Positions 47,970 through 56,860 of a DNA stretch of 64,000 bases are shown piece after piece. The translations under genes were made by a program, and so were the position numbers. The number at the start of each line of letters is the position of its first letter. Position 1 is the first letter of the stretch. Source of the stretch: Pseudomonas syringae. Lineage in GTDB: Bacteria > Pseudomonadota > Gammaproteobacteria > Pseudomonadales > Pseudomonadaceae. Below the pieces are notes generated by a model that worked only from the letters and a program-made list of their open reading frames with translations, had not been told where the DNA came from and did not search any database. Location: contig NZ_LGSI01000005.1 in the NCBI RefSeq assembly GCF_001698815.1, positions 1 through 64,000 of the forward strand, read 5' to 3'.

Positions 47970-49128
47970 TTCGACGCTTAGCGCTTCGACTCTGGCAATG
48001 CCGCCCAAACCCGAAATCGGCCTGCCGCTGTGGCTGCTGGCCGAGCTGACCTATCGCTGCCCGCTGCAATGCCCGTATTGCTCCAACCCGCTGGACTTTG
48101 CCAAACAAGGCCAGGAGTTGACCACCGAACAGTGGTTCAAGGTGATGGCCGAAGCGCGGCAAATGGGCGCGGCGCAGATCGGCTTTTCCGGCGGCGAACC
48201 GCTGGTGCGCCAGGACCTGGCCGAGCTGATCGCCGAAGCGCGCCGGTTGGGTTACTACACCAACCTGATCACTTCCGGCATCGGCCTGACTGAACAGAAA
48301 ATCATCGACTTCAAGAAAGCCGGGCTCGATCACATCCAGATCAGTTTTCAGGCCAGCGACGAGCAAGTGAACAACATGCTCGCCGGCTCGAAAAAGGCCT
48401 TCGCGCAGAAGCTGGAAATGGCCCGTGCGGTGAAAAAGCATGGCTATCCGATGGTCCTCAACTTCGTCACCCATCGGCACAATATCGACAAGATCGACCA
48501 GATCATCGAGCTGTGCATTGCCCTGGAAGCGGATTTCGTCGAGCTGGCGACTTGTCAGTTCTACGGCTGGGCGCATTTGAACCGTGAAGGTTTGCTGCCG
48601 ACCAAAGACCAGCTGGTGCGCGCCGAACGCGTCACCAATGAATACCGCGACAAGCTGGCAGCGGAAAATCACCCGTGCAAGCTGATCTTCGTCACGCCGG
48701 ATTACTACGAAGAACGCCCCAAAGCCTGCATGAACGGCTGGGGCAGCATCTTCCTCACCGTCACGCCGGACGGCACAGCCCTGCCCTGCCACGGCGCGCG
48801 GCAAATGCCGGTGAAATTCCCCAATGTGCGCGACCACAGCATGCAGCACATCTGGTACGAGTCCTTCGGCTTCAATGTGTTTCGCGGTTACGACTGGATG
48901 CCCGAGCCGTGCCGCTCGTGCGATGAGAAGGAAAAGGACTTCGGCGGCTGTCGTTGTCAGGCTTTCATGCTGACCGGTGATGCGGCCAATACCGATCCGG
49001 TGTGCAGCAAATCACCGAACCACGGAATGATTCTCAAAGCTCGGGAAGAAGCCGAGTATGCTACGAAGACCATTGAGCAGTTGGCCTTCCGCAATGACCG
49101 AAACTCTCGCCTTATCGCCAAATCCTGA
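47941..49128 (+). CDS. pqqE: Radical SAM PQQ synthase PqqE
   Basis: 395 aa. The SAM/4Fe-4S motif is C40-x3-C44-x2-C47 (CPLQCPYC). A C-terminal SPASM region has several Cys ([23 protein letters not shown]). It forms the Glu-Tyr carbon-carbon bond in PqqA. The GTG start at 47941 is chosen because of the perfect GGAGG at 47930-47934; the in-frame ATG at 47998 gives 376 aa and is a fair alternative. Overlaps the next gene by 35 bases. Confidence 0.95.
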   Translation: MANTGSNLPDSTLSASTLAMPPKPEIGLPLWLLAELTYRCPLQCPYCSNPLDFAKQGQELTTEQWFKVMAEARQMGAAQIGFSGGEPLVRQDLAELIAEARRLGYYTNLITSGIGLTEQKIIDFKKAGLDHIQISFQASDEQVNNMLAGSKKAFAQKLEMARAVKKHGYPMVLNFVTHRHNIDKIDQIIELCIALEADFVELATCQFYGWAHLNREGLLPTKDQLVRAERVTNEYRDKLAAENHPCKLIFVTPDYYEERPKACMNGWGSIFLTVTPDGTALPCHGARQMPVKFPNVRDHSMQHIWYESFGFNVFRGYDWMPEPCRSCDEKEKDFGGCRCQAFMLTGDAANTDPVCSKSPNHGMILKAREEAEYATKTIEQLAFRNDRNSRLIAKS

Positions 49129-50929
49129 CGCCCTCAGTGCCGCCGACGCGGTTGCCGCAGGGATCGACTTCGCCGAGCTGGAGGTCAGCGCGGCGGGCTT
49201 GTTCTGGAGTGAATATCGACCGCAAGACGCCGCCAGTCGCATCTGGCGCTGGTTCGAAGGACACACCAGTTGCCTGACGCCTGACGGCTTCAGCTTGCGC
49301 AGCCGGGTTTACGAATATGGCGGCGGATCCTTCTGCCTCGCAGATGACGCGCTGGTCTTCGTCAACGAAAGCGACCAGCAACTGTATCGCCAGCTTTTGA
49401 CCGGTGATGCCCCGCAACAACTGACCTTCGACGACAAGCGCTACGGCGACGTCCGCTTTGCCGGCGGGCAGATTCTGGCAGTCGAAGAAGATTACGCCAC
49501 GCATCGGCTGGTCGCCCTCGACATTGCCGACGGTAAGCGTCAGGTGCTGGCCGAGGGCGCTGACTTCTACGCCGCGCCAACCTTGAGTCCCGATGGGCAA
49601 CGACTGGCCTGGATCGAATGGCAGCGCCCGCATCAGCCGTGGACGTCCACCTCGCTGATGTGTGCTGAGCGCCTGACTGAAGGCTGGACGGCGGCGCGTC
49701 GTATCGCTGGCGATGGTCTTGGCCCGGAAGAATCCCTGCAACAACCGCGCTTCGACCTACAAGGTCGGTTGCATTGCCTGACGGATCGCGGCGGTTTCTG
49801 GCAGCCATGGGTGGAAACCGCCGAAGGCCTCGAACCTTTGCCGGCCGCCGACGCCGATCATTCTCCCGCGCCTTGGCAATTGGGCGGCTGCACCTGGCTG
49901 CCGCTGGGCAATGGCGGTTATCTGGCCAGCTGGTCCGAAGACGGTTTCGGCGTGCTGGGACTGCGCGCGGCTGACGGTTCACTGGAAGATTTCAGCGGCG
50001 CTTACAGCCGTTTTCGCTGCCTGGCTGTCGACGATCAATTCCTGTATTGCATCGCCGCTTCGGCCGTCAGCCCGTCCGCAGTGCTGGCGATCAGCCGTGA
50101 CGATCACAGTGTTCAGGTACTCGCGGGTGGCATGGCGCTGCTGCCCGCTGAACGCATCAGTCGCCCGCAATCCTTGCGTTACCCCAGCGGCGACGCCGAA
50201 GCGCACGGCTATTTCTATCCGGCCATGAACGGCGGGCCAAAACCGCCTTTGGTGGTGTTCATTCACGGCGGCCCGACTTCCGCCTGCTACCCGGTACTTG
50301 ATCCGCGCATTCAGTATTGGAGCCAGCGCGGCTTTGCCGTGGCCGACCTGAACTATCGCGGCAGCACCGGTTATGGCCGCGCCTATCGGCAAAGCCTGCA
50401 CCTGAACTGGGGCGTGGTGGACGTTGAGGATGCCTGCGCAGTGGTGGCGCATCTGGCCGAATGCGGGTTGATCAATCCGGAGCAAGCCTTCATTCGCGGC
50501 GGCAGCGCGGGCGGCTATACGACGCTGTGCGCGCTGGCTTTCCGCGACGTATTCCGCGCCGGCGCGAGCCTTTATGGCGTCAGCGATCCTGTGGCGCTGG
50601 GCAAGGCGACGCATAAGTTCGAAAGCGATTACCTGGACTGGCTGATTGGCGATCCGCAAACAGACATTGAACGCTATCGCGCCAGAACGCCACTGCTGCA
50701 TGCCGAGCAGATTCATGTGCCGGTGATTTTCTTCCAGGGCGAACTCGACGCCGTGGTCGTCCCGGAACAAACCCGCGCGATGCTCAAAGCCCTGCAGGAC
50801 AACGGTATCCCGGCCGAAGCCCACTTCTACCCGAACGAACGCCACGGCTTCCGCCAGGCAGCCAACCAGGCGGACGCGCTGGAAAAGGAATGGGCGTTTT
50901 ATCGGCGGGTGATCGACGGGCAGGGTTGA
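49094..50929 (+). CDS. S9 (prolyl oligopeptidase) family peptidase of the pqq operon
   Basis: 611 aa. A beta-propeller (about 1-370) precedes an alpha/beta-hydrolase with the nucleophile GGSAGGYT near residue 471, an acid in GELDAVV near 552 and the His of NERHGF near 583. Start ATG 49094 overlaps pqqE by 35 bases, so it is part of the operon. In Pseudomonas this gene trails pqqE and has been suggested to trim PqqA fragments; the exact substrate is uncertain. Confidence 0.9.
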   Translation: MTETLALSPNPDALSAADAVAAGIDFAELEVSAAGLFWSEYRPQDAASRIWRWFEGHTSCLTPDGFSLRSRVYEYGGGSFCLADDALVFVNESDQQLYRQLLTGDAPQQLTFDDKRYGDVRFAGGQILAVEEDYATHRLVALDIADGKRQVLAEGADFYAAPTLSPDGQRLAWIEWQRPHQPWTSTSLMCAERLTEGWTAARRIAGDGLGPEESLQQPRFDLQGRLHCLTDRGGFWQPWVETAEGLEPLPAADADHSPAPWQLGGCTWLPLGNGGYLASWSEDGFGVLGLRAADGSLEDFSGAYSRFRCLAVDDQFLYCIAASAVSPSAVLAISRDDHSVQVLAGGMALLPAERISRPQSLRYPSGDAEAHGYFYPAMNGGPKPPLVVFIHGGPTSACYPVLDPRIQYWSQRGFAVADLNYRGSTGYGRAYRQSLHLNWGVVDVEDACAVVAHLAECGLINPEQAFIRGGSAGGYTTLCALAFRDVFRAGASLYGVSDPVALGKATHKFESDYLDWLIGDPQTDIERYRARTPLLHAEQIHVPVIFFQGELDAVVVPEQTRAMLKALQDNGIPAEAHFYPNERHGFRQAANQADALEKEWAFYRRVIDGQG

Positions 50930-50972
50930 TTGCCGGCTCATATCGATCAAATGCCGAATTGAAAGGCAACCC

Positions 50973-51061
50973 GTTGGAGCGAGGCTTGCCCGCGAATCGT
51001 ACTTCCAGTCGGCATCTTTATCGCCTGGGATAACGCCTTCGCGGGCAAGCCTCGCTCCAAC
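50973..51061. repeat. REP doublet C (GTTGGAGCGAGG family)
   Basis: The left arm 50973-50996 and the right arm 51038-51061 are exact reverse complements. The loop, starting TCGTACTTCCAGTCGGC, is nearly identical to that of the doublet at 51718-51806, which lies on the other side of the DUF3077 gene in the same orientation. Confidence 0.88.
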
Positions 51062-51087
51062 GGGAGTCAGCGGCGCTGCAGAGTATC

Positions 51088-51164
51088 GGTAGGAGCGAAC
51101 TTGTTCGCGTGGCGTGAAATCGAGTGAAACCGGAACGACGCCTCGCCAACAAGTTGGCTCCTAC
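51088..51164. repeat. Second REP-type inverted repeat, abutting the DUF3077 stop
   Basis: GGTAGGAGCGAACTTGTTCGCG (arm 51088-51109, here in shortened form) faces GCCAACAAGTTGGCTCCTAC (51145-51164). The right arm supplies the stop codon of the DUF3077 gene (TAG on minus at 51161-51163). Confidence 0.75.
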
Positions 51165-51421
51165 AGCGATCGCGCGGGATTAGGCGAATCCGTCAACACC
51201 ACCGACGCCTCGATCAAATGCCGGCTCATGTCGATCAGATGCTGAATCGCGCCATTCATAGAACGGCAGGTTTGCAGATCGGCATCCGACGTTTCGGCAG
51301 ACAAGGTCGAAGCGCTGGCGAGCAGATACACGGCTTGTTCGAGGGCGTGTTGCAGGGTGATGTTGGGTTGGACGAGAAAATGTCCGGAATTGCAGCTGAC
51401 AGGTGATAAACGTTTATTCAT
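51161..51421 (-). CDS. DUF3077 family small protein
   Basis: 86 aa. NSGHFLVQPNITLQHALEQAVYLLASAS and the helical end (HLIDMSRHLIEASV) are typical of DUF3077, a Pseudomonas-enriched family of unknown function. ATG start at 51421; RBS (GAGAGAG) moderate. The reading frame ends on a TAG inside a REP arm, so the C-terminus may have been set by repeat insertion. Located between two near-identical REP doublets. Confidence 0.78.
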   Translation of the reverse strand: MNKRLSPVSCNSGHFLVQPNITLQHALEQAVYLLASASTLSAETSDADLQTCRSMNGAIQHLIDMSRHLIEASVVLTDSPNPARSL

Positions 51422-51480
51422 TTACAGACTCTCTCAAAGATCATGCCACCACCAATCACCGTCAAACGATTGGGTGGCAA

Positions 51481-51543
51481 CTGTGTGCAGGTTGACGGAC
51501 CGGTGAGAGAAACCCGGCGCACCCGAAAGTGCCCCACACACAG
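51481..51543. ncRNA. RNA-like three-way-junction element upstream of the DUF3077 gene
   Basis: An outer stem CTGTGTG (51481-51487) with CACACAG (51537-51543) encloses two short hairpins: CCGG (51500-51503) with CCGG (51514-51517), and GCAC (51519-51522) with GTGC (51529-51532). It resembles, from memory, the c4-antisense-type elements found in phages and pseudomonads, which are processed from the mRNA that they regulate; if so it would be on minus, in the leader of the DUF3077 message. A further ATCACGG/CCGTGAT hairpin follows at 51636-51654. The rest of the 531-base gap 51422-51952 holds the REP doublet D and a single REP-like arm near 51853-51872. Confidence 0.4.
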
Positions 51544-51717
51544 CCGCCATAGACGTCCGTCTCGCGCAGACATGTGCACGAACGAAACGAAAGAGGCTGC
51601 GTTGGAAACTCTCAAAATCCAGGCCGTCAAACCCGATCACGGATGTGCCGTGATGCTGGCGAGGATAAGGAGAGATTAGGCGAGGGTCAACCAGAGAGGC
51701 CAGCGCAAAGGCGACCC

Positions 51718-51806
51718 GTTGGAGCGAGGCTTGCCCGCGAATCGTGCTTCCAGTCGACATCTTTATCGCCTGGGATAACGCCTTCGCGGGCAAGCCTCGC
51801 TCCAAC
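51718..51806. repeat. REP doublet D (GTTGGAGCGAGG family)
   Basis: Left arm from 51718 and right arm 51783-51806, almost the same as doublet C (50973-51061), including the loop. The direct repeat of about 89 bases brackets the DUF3077 gene and its leader. Confidence 0.88.
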
Positions 51807-51952
51807 GAGAGTCAGCGGTGCCTCGAACGTACGTAGCGCTGCAAGATTCTGTGGGAGCGAACTTGTTCGCGAAGGCGGTGTGTCAGGCCATGATGAGGTA
51901 ACTGAACTGGTGCCTTCCCGGATGAATCCGGTCCCACGAAAGACAGGCGGTG

Positions 51953-52114
51953 TTACTTACGGCTGGCGATGATGTAGACCGCGTGAATGATGCCCGGGAA
52001 GTAACCCAGCAGGGTCAGCAGGATGTTCAGCCAGAAGGCGCCAGCGAAACCGACTTGCATGAACACACCGACAGGTGGCAGCAGGATGGCGAAAATAATA
52101 CGAATGATGTCCAT
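51953..52114 (-). CDS. YqaE/Pmp3-family membrane peptide
   Basis: 53 aa with two membrane helices: MDIIRIIFAILLPPVGVFMQ and FWLNILLTLLGYFPGIIHAVYII. This is the whole Pmp3/YqaE domain, linked in other organisms to membrane potential and salt or stress response. ATG at 52114; an open extension of 13 codons is less likely. Single gene between the terminator at 52220 and a REP-like region. Confidence 0.92.
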   Translation of the reverse strand: MDIIRIIFAILLPPVGVFMQVGFAGAFWLNILLTLLGYFPGIIHAVYIIASRK

Positions 52115-52219
52115 GGTGTAGCTCCAGATTAAAGCGGCTCTCATAAGCCACACAGCTAATCGACCTGCGACAAACGGCGGAGGTTCCCTAACCTCTGGCT
52201 ACGAGCCATTACTGCATGT

Positions 52220-52254
52220 AAAAAAGCCCCGTGCCAAACGGATCCGGCACAGGG
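52220..52254 (-). terminator. Terminator of the aminotransferase-like gene
   Basis: On minus, CCCTGTGCC pairs with GGCACGGGG across about 10 bases and is followed by CTTTTTT. It lies about 40 bases downstream of the stop at 52295. Confidence 0.85.
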
Positions 52255-52294
52255 CGACGCGCATATAACGCGAGACGGTTCGGAAATTAGGGAC

Positions 52295-53506
52295 TCAGGC
52301 CAGCAAGCCTCGACTGGCCTTCAATTGGGCGGTTTTGACTCGACTCAATGCTCGGGCCAGCCGTTGCAGCATCTCGTCGACATTGGCCTGGCTAACGGTC
52401 AGCGCCGGGGAAAACCTCAGGCAATCCGGCTGCGGCGCATCGATCAACAAGCCCTCGGACTGCGCAGCCGCCACCACTTGCGCCGCCCGGTCCTGCTCCA
52501 GACTCAAGCCCCAGAGCAGGCCTTGGCCGCGCACTTCGCCGAGTCGAAAGCGCTGGGCAAGGCGCGTCAGCCCCTCGCGCATGTGCTCGCCGCAATCGCG
52601 AACCTGGCGCAGAAACTGCGGCTCCTGAACGCTGTGCAGCACGGTCAGGCCAGCGGCGATCATCAATGCATTGCCGTCAGCAGCGCCGGGAAACTCTGGG
52701 GCCTCAATGCAACATGCCGTGCCCCGAGCCAGCAGCGCCGCCAACGGCACACCACCGCCCAGGCCTTCGCCGAGGACGACGATATCGGCGCGCACGCCAT
52801 AGGTGACTTCGCACAGCAAGCTGCCACAACGGCCAATACCGGTTTGGGTTTCGTCGAGAATCAACAGGATCCCGAGTTCCCGGCACAACTTCTCCACGCC
52901 CTGCAGGTATTCATGAGTTGCCGCAATCACGCCGGCCTGACTCTGGATCGGTTCCAGCATGATCGCGACCGTCTGGGCGTCGACCGCCGCATGCAATGCG
53001 CCCAGGTCGTTGAACGGCACCTGATTGGCAACGGCGGTCGCGTGCATCCCGAGGCTGGCCGTGATGACTCCGCCAGCGCCACCGCGATGCACCTCGCCCC
53101 ACTTGCGGGCCAGCTCGATAGCACCTTCGCAGGCCTGACTGGCGCTGCTGAAGAACCAGGCCTGATCGCTGCGAGTGCTCAGACACAAGCGCCGCGCCAA
53201 CTCCAGCCCGCTGCGATGCGAATGGCCGGGGCCGGGGCTGATCAATGTTTGCGCCTGAGCATTGAGCGCCTGGAGCAGGACCGCCGGGCTGTGGCCAAGG
53301 CTGTTGGCCGCGCCAGCCTGCATGAAATCCAGATACACGCGACCTTGCGCATCCCACATCCATGATCCTTGACCGCGTACGAATACCGGATCGCAGTGGT
53401 CGGGTCGCGACACTTTGCGCTCCTCAGGTTCGGTAACGTGCACGGATTGAATGCAGGGCAGTTCCTGCGCATCGACATTGTTGCGCAGTAGCCTGAACAG
53501 ATTCAT
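52295..53506 (-). CDS. Class III PLP aminotransferase homologue with catalytic Lys replaced by Glu
   Basis: 403 aa in the acetylornithine/GABA aminotransferase fold. The PLP-binding Asp218 is present (LILDETQTGIGR). The lysine that forms the Schiff base in the motif usually read as AKGLGGG or AKALGGG is Glu247 here (LGEGLGGG, codon GAA at 52766-52768). The substrate loop that normally reads NSGAEANEAAI is SSASQACEGAI, also diverged. It is probably not a working transaminase unless a different Lys serves. Divergent from a LysR gene and adjacent to the pqq genes, as in P. putida, where a homologue is annotated as acetylornithine aminotransferase. Confidence 0.82.
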   Translation of the reverse strand: MNLFRLLRNNVDAQELPCIQSVHVTEPEERKVSRPDHCDPVFVRGQGSWMWDAQGRVYLDFMQAGAANSLGHSPAVLLQALNAQAQTLISPGPGHSHRSGLELARRLCLSTRSDQAWFFSSASQACEGAIELARKWGEVHRGGAGGVITASLGMHATAVANQVPFNDLGALHAAVDAQTVAIMLEPIQSQAGVIAATHEYLQGVEKLCRELGILLILDETQTGIGRCGSLLCEVTYGVRADIVVLGEGLGGGVPLAALLARGTACCIEAPEFPGAADGNALMIAAGLTVLHSVQEPQFLRQVRDCGEHMREGLTRLAQRFRLGEVRGQGLLWGLSLEQDRAAQVVAAAQSEGLLIDAPQPDCLRFSPALTVSQANVDEMLQRLARALSRVKTAQLKASRGLLA

Positions 53507-53687
53507 GGATGAAGTCCTTGGTTTTCACCAGGTTCTTGGTTTTTCGCTTTTCCTATGTAAGCGATATCGTTTCTTACGCTGCTCATCGCGACTTCCGGCT
53601 CTGTGGCCCTTTGAATACGCGCTAGACTATGCCGTTTCCGGTTTTCCAGCCATTTCGATTTTCCAGCTTTTTCAATAAGGTTTACTT

Positions 53688-54599
53688 ATGGATTTTCGCC
53701 AACTGCGCTATTTCGTCGCGGTCTACGAAGAGGGCCACGTGGGGCGCGCCGCAGAACGACTTTCCCTGTCGCAGCCTGCGCTGTCGCAACAAATTCGCCA
53801 TCTGGAAGATAGCCTGGACGTCAGCCTGTTCGAGCGCAGCAGCAAACGCCTGTTGCCCACTCTCGCGGCGCATACGCTGTACAACCACGCCGTGCCACTG
53901 CTCGATGGTCTGCAGCAGGCCCGCGAAGCCTTGCGCAATTTCAAGGGGCAGTCGTTGCGCACCTTGGCGATTGGTGTGCTGCAAACCGTGCATTCCGGCC
54001 TTGTTCCGCAAATGCTCGAACGCGTGCGAACGGCCCAGCCGCATCTGGTGGTGCAAATCTATGAGCTGAGCGGGATGGAAGTCGAACGACGGCTGCTCAA
54101 TGGCTCGCTGGACATTGGCATCAGCTACTTGCCGCCGCGCCAACCGGGATTGCATGGCCTGCCGCTGTATGAGGATGAATTGAAACTGGTGATCCCGGCC
54201 GATCATCCACTGCGCGAATTCAAGAAAGTCTCACTGGCCCAGGCCGCAGAGCTGCCGATGTTGCTGCTCGGCGAAGAGTTTCAGGTGCGACAGATCTGGC
54301 AGACACAACTGGCCAACCTCGGGCGACGGGCACATGTGCAGGCCGAGTTGAACAATATGACGGGGATTCTCGACAGCCTGGCGCATACCAGACTGGTGAC
54401 GGTATTACCGGGCAGAGCGCAGCACCTTCAGGAAAACACCGAGCTGCTGTGGAAACCCCTGAGCGAACCACGCGTGCCGCTCAAAGTCGGGCTGGTGTAT
54501 CGCGATGCACAGCGGCAACAGGCCACGCTGGAGTTGTTGCAGAGGGTATTGGCAGAGGCGTTGCAGACCAATCGTGGCGAGACGCCCGGCGAGCACTGA
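53688..54599 (+). CDS. LysR family transcriptional regulator
   Basis: 303 aa. An N-terminal winged helix (MDFRQLRYFVAVYEEGHVGRAAERLSLSQPALSQQIRHLE, 1-60) and a C-terminal co-inducer domain. Divergent from the aminotransferase-like gene with about 180 bases between, so it most likely controls that gene and itself. Effector unknown. Followed by a terminator at 54661. Confidence 0.93.
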   Translation: MDFRQLRYFVAVYEEGHVGRAAERLSLSQPALSQQIRHLEDSLDVSLFERSSKRLLPTLAAHTLYNHAVPLLDGLQQAREALRNFKGQSLRTLAIGVLQTVHSGLVPQMLERVRTAQPHLVVQIYELSGMEVERRLLNGSLDIGISYLPPRQPGLHGLPLYEDELKLVIPADHPLREFKKVSLAQAAELPMLLLGEEFQVRQIWQTQLANLGRRAHVQAELNNMTGILDSLAHTRLVTVLPGRAQHLQENTELLWKPLSEPRVPLKVGLVYRDAQRQQATLELLQRVLAEALQTNRGETPGEH

Positions 54600-54660
54600 A
54601 TTGCGGACATTCAGGTTGTTTGAAGAACGTAGTAGTTTTCAAATGACCTGAAAAAGAAAA

Positions 54661-54676
54661 CCCCGCCGAAGCGGGG
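54661..54676. terminator. Terminator after the LysR gene
   Basis: CCCCGC (54661-54666) with GCGGGG (54671-54676), loop CGAA, preceded by AAAAGAAAA and followed by CTTTA; usable for plus and, less well, for minus. The rest of the 267-base gap to 54866 shows no gene. Confidence 0.75.
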
Positions 54677-54866
54677 CTTTACAGACTGTTTCCCTGACAT
54701 CCATTTCTTCCCGCCATCCTGGCAGGCATCCCTACGTGTCCCTGTTATGTCTTGGTGCGCTTCCTGCGCTACGTCCATGGATTTAGATTAACTTTGGATC
54801 CAGTTGGGCGATATGGCCAATCAGCACCAGGACATGTAAGCAAATGCTTACACGCTGTAGGCTGCG

Positions 54867-56645
54867 TCAGAATTGCGACGCCTCCAAAAGGAACAGCGAT
54901 TCGCTGCCTGCTTTTACCGACGCGCTCAACGAATGAATACGCGGCAGCAGACGGGCAAAATAGAAGCGTGCGGTACCCAGTTTGCTGGCGTAGAAGTCGT
55001 CCTGAACCTCTTTGCCCGACGCGGCCTTGGCCATCATCGCCCACATGTAGGCATAGGCGGTGTAACCAAATACATGCAGGTATTCCACCGACGCCGCGCC
55101 GATTTCGTTGGCGTTGGTACGCGCGCGATCCACGACCCAATGCGTCAGTTCGTCCAGCGTATCCAGGGCGGCGCTCAATGGCTGGGTGAACTCGCTCTGG
55201 GAAGCGTCGGAGCCGGCAATGAACTGGCGGATTTCATCGGCGAACAGTTGGTAATACGCGCCGCCGTTGGCGACGACCTTGCGACCCATCAGGTCCAGGG
55301 CCTGAATACCGTTGGTGCCTTCGTAGATTTGCGTGATGCGCACGTCGCGCACCAGTTGCTCCTGGCCCCATTCGCGAATATAGCCGTGGCCGCCGAAAAC
55401 CTGCTGGCCGTGGATCGTGGTTTCCAGACCCAGATCAGTCAGGAAGGCCTTGGCCACCGGTGTCAGCAGGGCGACCAGATCGTCAGCGCGCTGGCGGGCA
55501 GCGTCGTCTTCGCTGAACTTGGCGATGTCCAACTGGTTCGCAACATAGGTCGAAAAAGCCCGGCCGCCTTCGTTACTGGCTTTCATGGTCAACAACATGC
55601 GACGCACATCCGGGTGGACGATGATCGGGTCGGCGATCTTGTCCTTTTGCTGCGCGCCGGTGGGTGAACGGCTTTGCAGGCGATCACGGGCGTAGTCGAC
55701 AGCGTTCTGATAAGAGCGCTCGCCGGACGCCAACCCTTGAATACCAACGCCGAGACGCTCGTAGTTCATCATGGTGAACATCGCCGCCAGGCCTTTGTTC
55801 GGCTCGCCGATCAGGTAGCCAACCGCGTCATCGAAGTTCATCACGCAGGTGGCGGATGCCTGAATGCCCATCTTGTGTTCAATGGAACCGCAGGCAACGG
55901 TGTTGCGCGCGCCGAGGCTGCCGTCGGCGTTGACCATGTACTTGGGCACCAGGAACAGCGAGATGCCTTTCGGGCCAGCCGGTGCGTCCGGAAGTTTGGC
56001 CAGCACCAGATGAATGATGTTTTCGGTGAGGTCGTGTTCGCCGCCGGTAATAAATATTTTGCTGCCGGTCACTTTGTAGGAACCATCGCCTTGCGGTTCG
56101 GCCTTGGTGCGGATAATCCCCAGATCGGTGCCGGCGTGGGCCTCGGTAAGGCACATCGAACCACACCAGATGCCCGCGTACATGTTGGGCAGATACGTAG
56201 CCTTCAGCTCTTCAGTGGCGTGGGCGTTGATCGACACGCAGGCACCGGAGGTCAGCATCGGATACAGGCCGAACGCCAGGGTCGCGGAGTTGAGCATTTC
56301 CTCGACCTGGGCCGAGACCGCCTTGGGCATGCCCATGCCGCCGAATTCCGGGTTGCCGCCAACGCCGACCCAACCGCCTTCGGCATAGGTTTGATAGGCC
56401 TGCACGAATCCGGCTGGCGTGGTGACCACGGTGTCCTTCCAGTGGCAGCCTTCTTCATCGCCATTGCGGCTCAGTGGCGCAATGCTCTTGCTGATGACTT
56501 TGCCAGCTTCTTCGAGGATCGCTTCGACGGTTTCAGCATCGACAGTTTCGGCCAAGGCCGGGAGCTGCGCCCAGAGGCGGGAAACGTCGAAGACTTCGTT
56601 GAGGACGAAACGCATATCGCGCAGCGGAGCTTTGTAGTCAGCCAT
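54867..56645 (-). CDS. Long-chain-type acyl-CoA dehydrogenase (FadE1-like)
   Basis: 592 aa from [19 protein letters not shown]; a 40-codon extension upstream is not family-like. Acyl-CoA dehydrogenase N, middle and C domains are visible (MCLTEAHAGTDLG, TGSKIFITGGEHDL, YEGTNGIQALDLMGRK), plus a C-terminal extension of the type found in the large FadE1/FadE2 enzymes of P. aeruginosa. Oxidises acyl-CoA to enoyl-CoA with FAD. The paralogue at 59016 is very similar. Together with the GGDEF gene between them, this fits the PA0506-PA0508 region. Confidence 0.9.
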   Translation of the reverse strand: MADYKAPLRDMRFVLNEVFDVSRLWAQLPALAETVDAETVEAILEEAGKVISKSIAPLSRNGDEEGCHWKDTVVTTPAGFVQAYQTYAEGGWVGVGGNPEFGGMGMPKAVSAQVEEMLNSATLAFGLYPMLTSGACVSINAHATEELKATYLPNMYAGIWCGSMCLTEAHAGTDLGIIRTKAEPQGDGSYKVTGSKIFITGGEHDLTENIIHLVLAKLPDAPAGPKGISLFLVPKYMVNADGSLGARNTVACGSIEHKMGIQASATCVMNFDDAVGYLIGEPNKGLAAMFTMMNYERLGVGIQGLASGERSYQNAVDYARDRLQSRSPTGAQQKDKIADPIIVHPDVRRMLLTMKASNEGGRAFSTYVANQLDIAKFSEDDAARQRADDLVALLTPVAKAFLTDLGLETTIHGQQVFGGHGYIREWGQEQLVRDVRITQIYEGTNGIQALDLMGRKVVANGGAYYQLFADEIRQFIAGSDASQSEFTQPLSAALDTLDELTHWVVDRARTNANEIGAASVEYLHVFGYTAYAYMWAMMAKAASGKEVQDDFYASKLGTARFYFARLLPRIHSLSASVKAGSESLFLLEASQF

Positions 56646-56860
56646 GGCAAACCTCGCAAGAACAGGAGCAGTACGCCTGAAAGAGTGATCCGCAGACGCT
56701 GTGCGGACCTCGGTATCGATTGGGCTGAAGTGTAACTGAACACCGGGAGCGACACATAGGGTCAACTCGTGACTATTAATAATGCTTTAGTCACATATTT
56801 CTTGCGGACGAAAAAAACGCGGCGCTCGTCAGTCACCGTGCCTTGGGAACACCCGTGGGA

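Noticed and set aside
51434..51805. Minus-strand 123-aa frame in the DUF3077 upstream region
   Set aside because: It spans the RNA-like element and the REP doublet D; composition and position indicate non-coding sequence.
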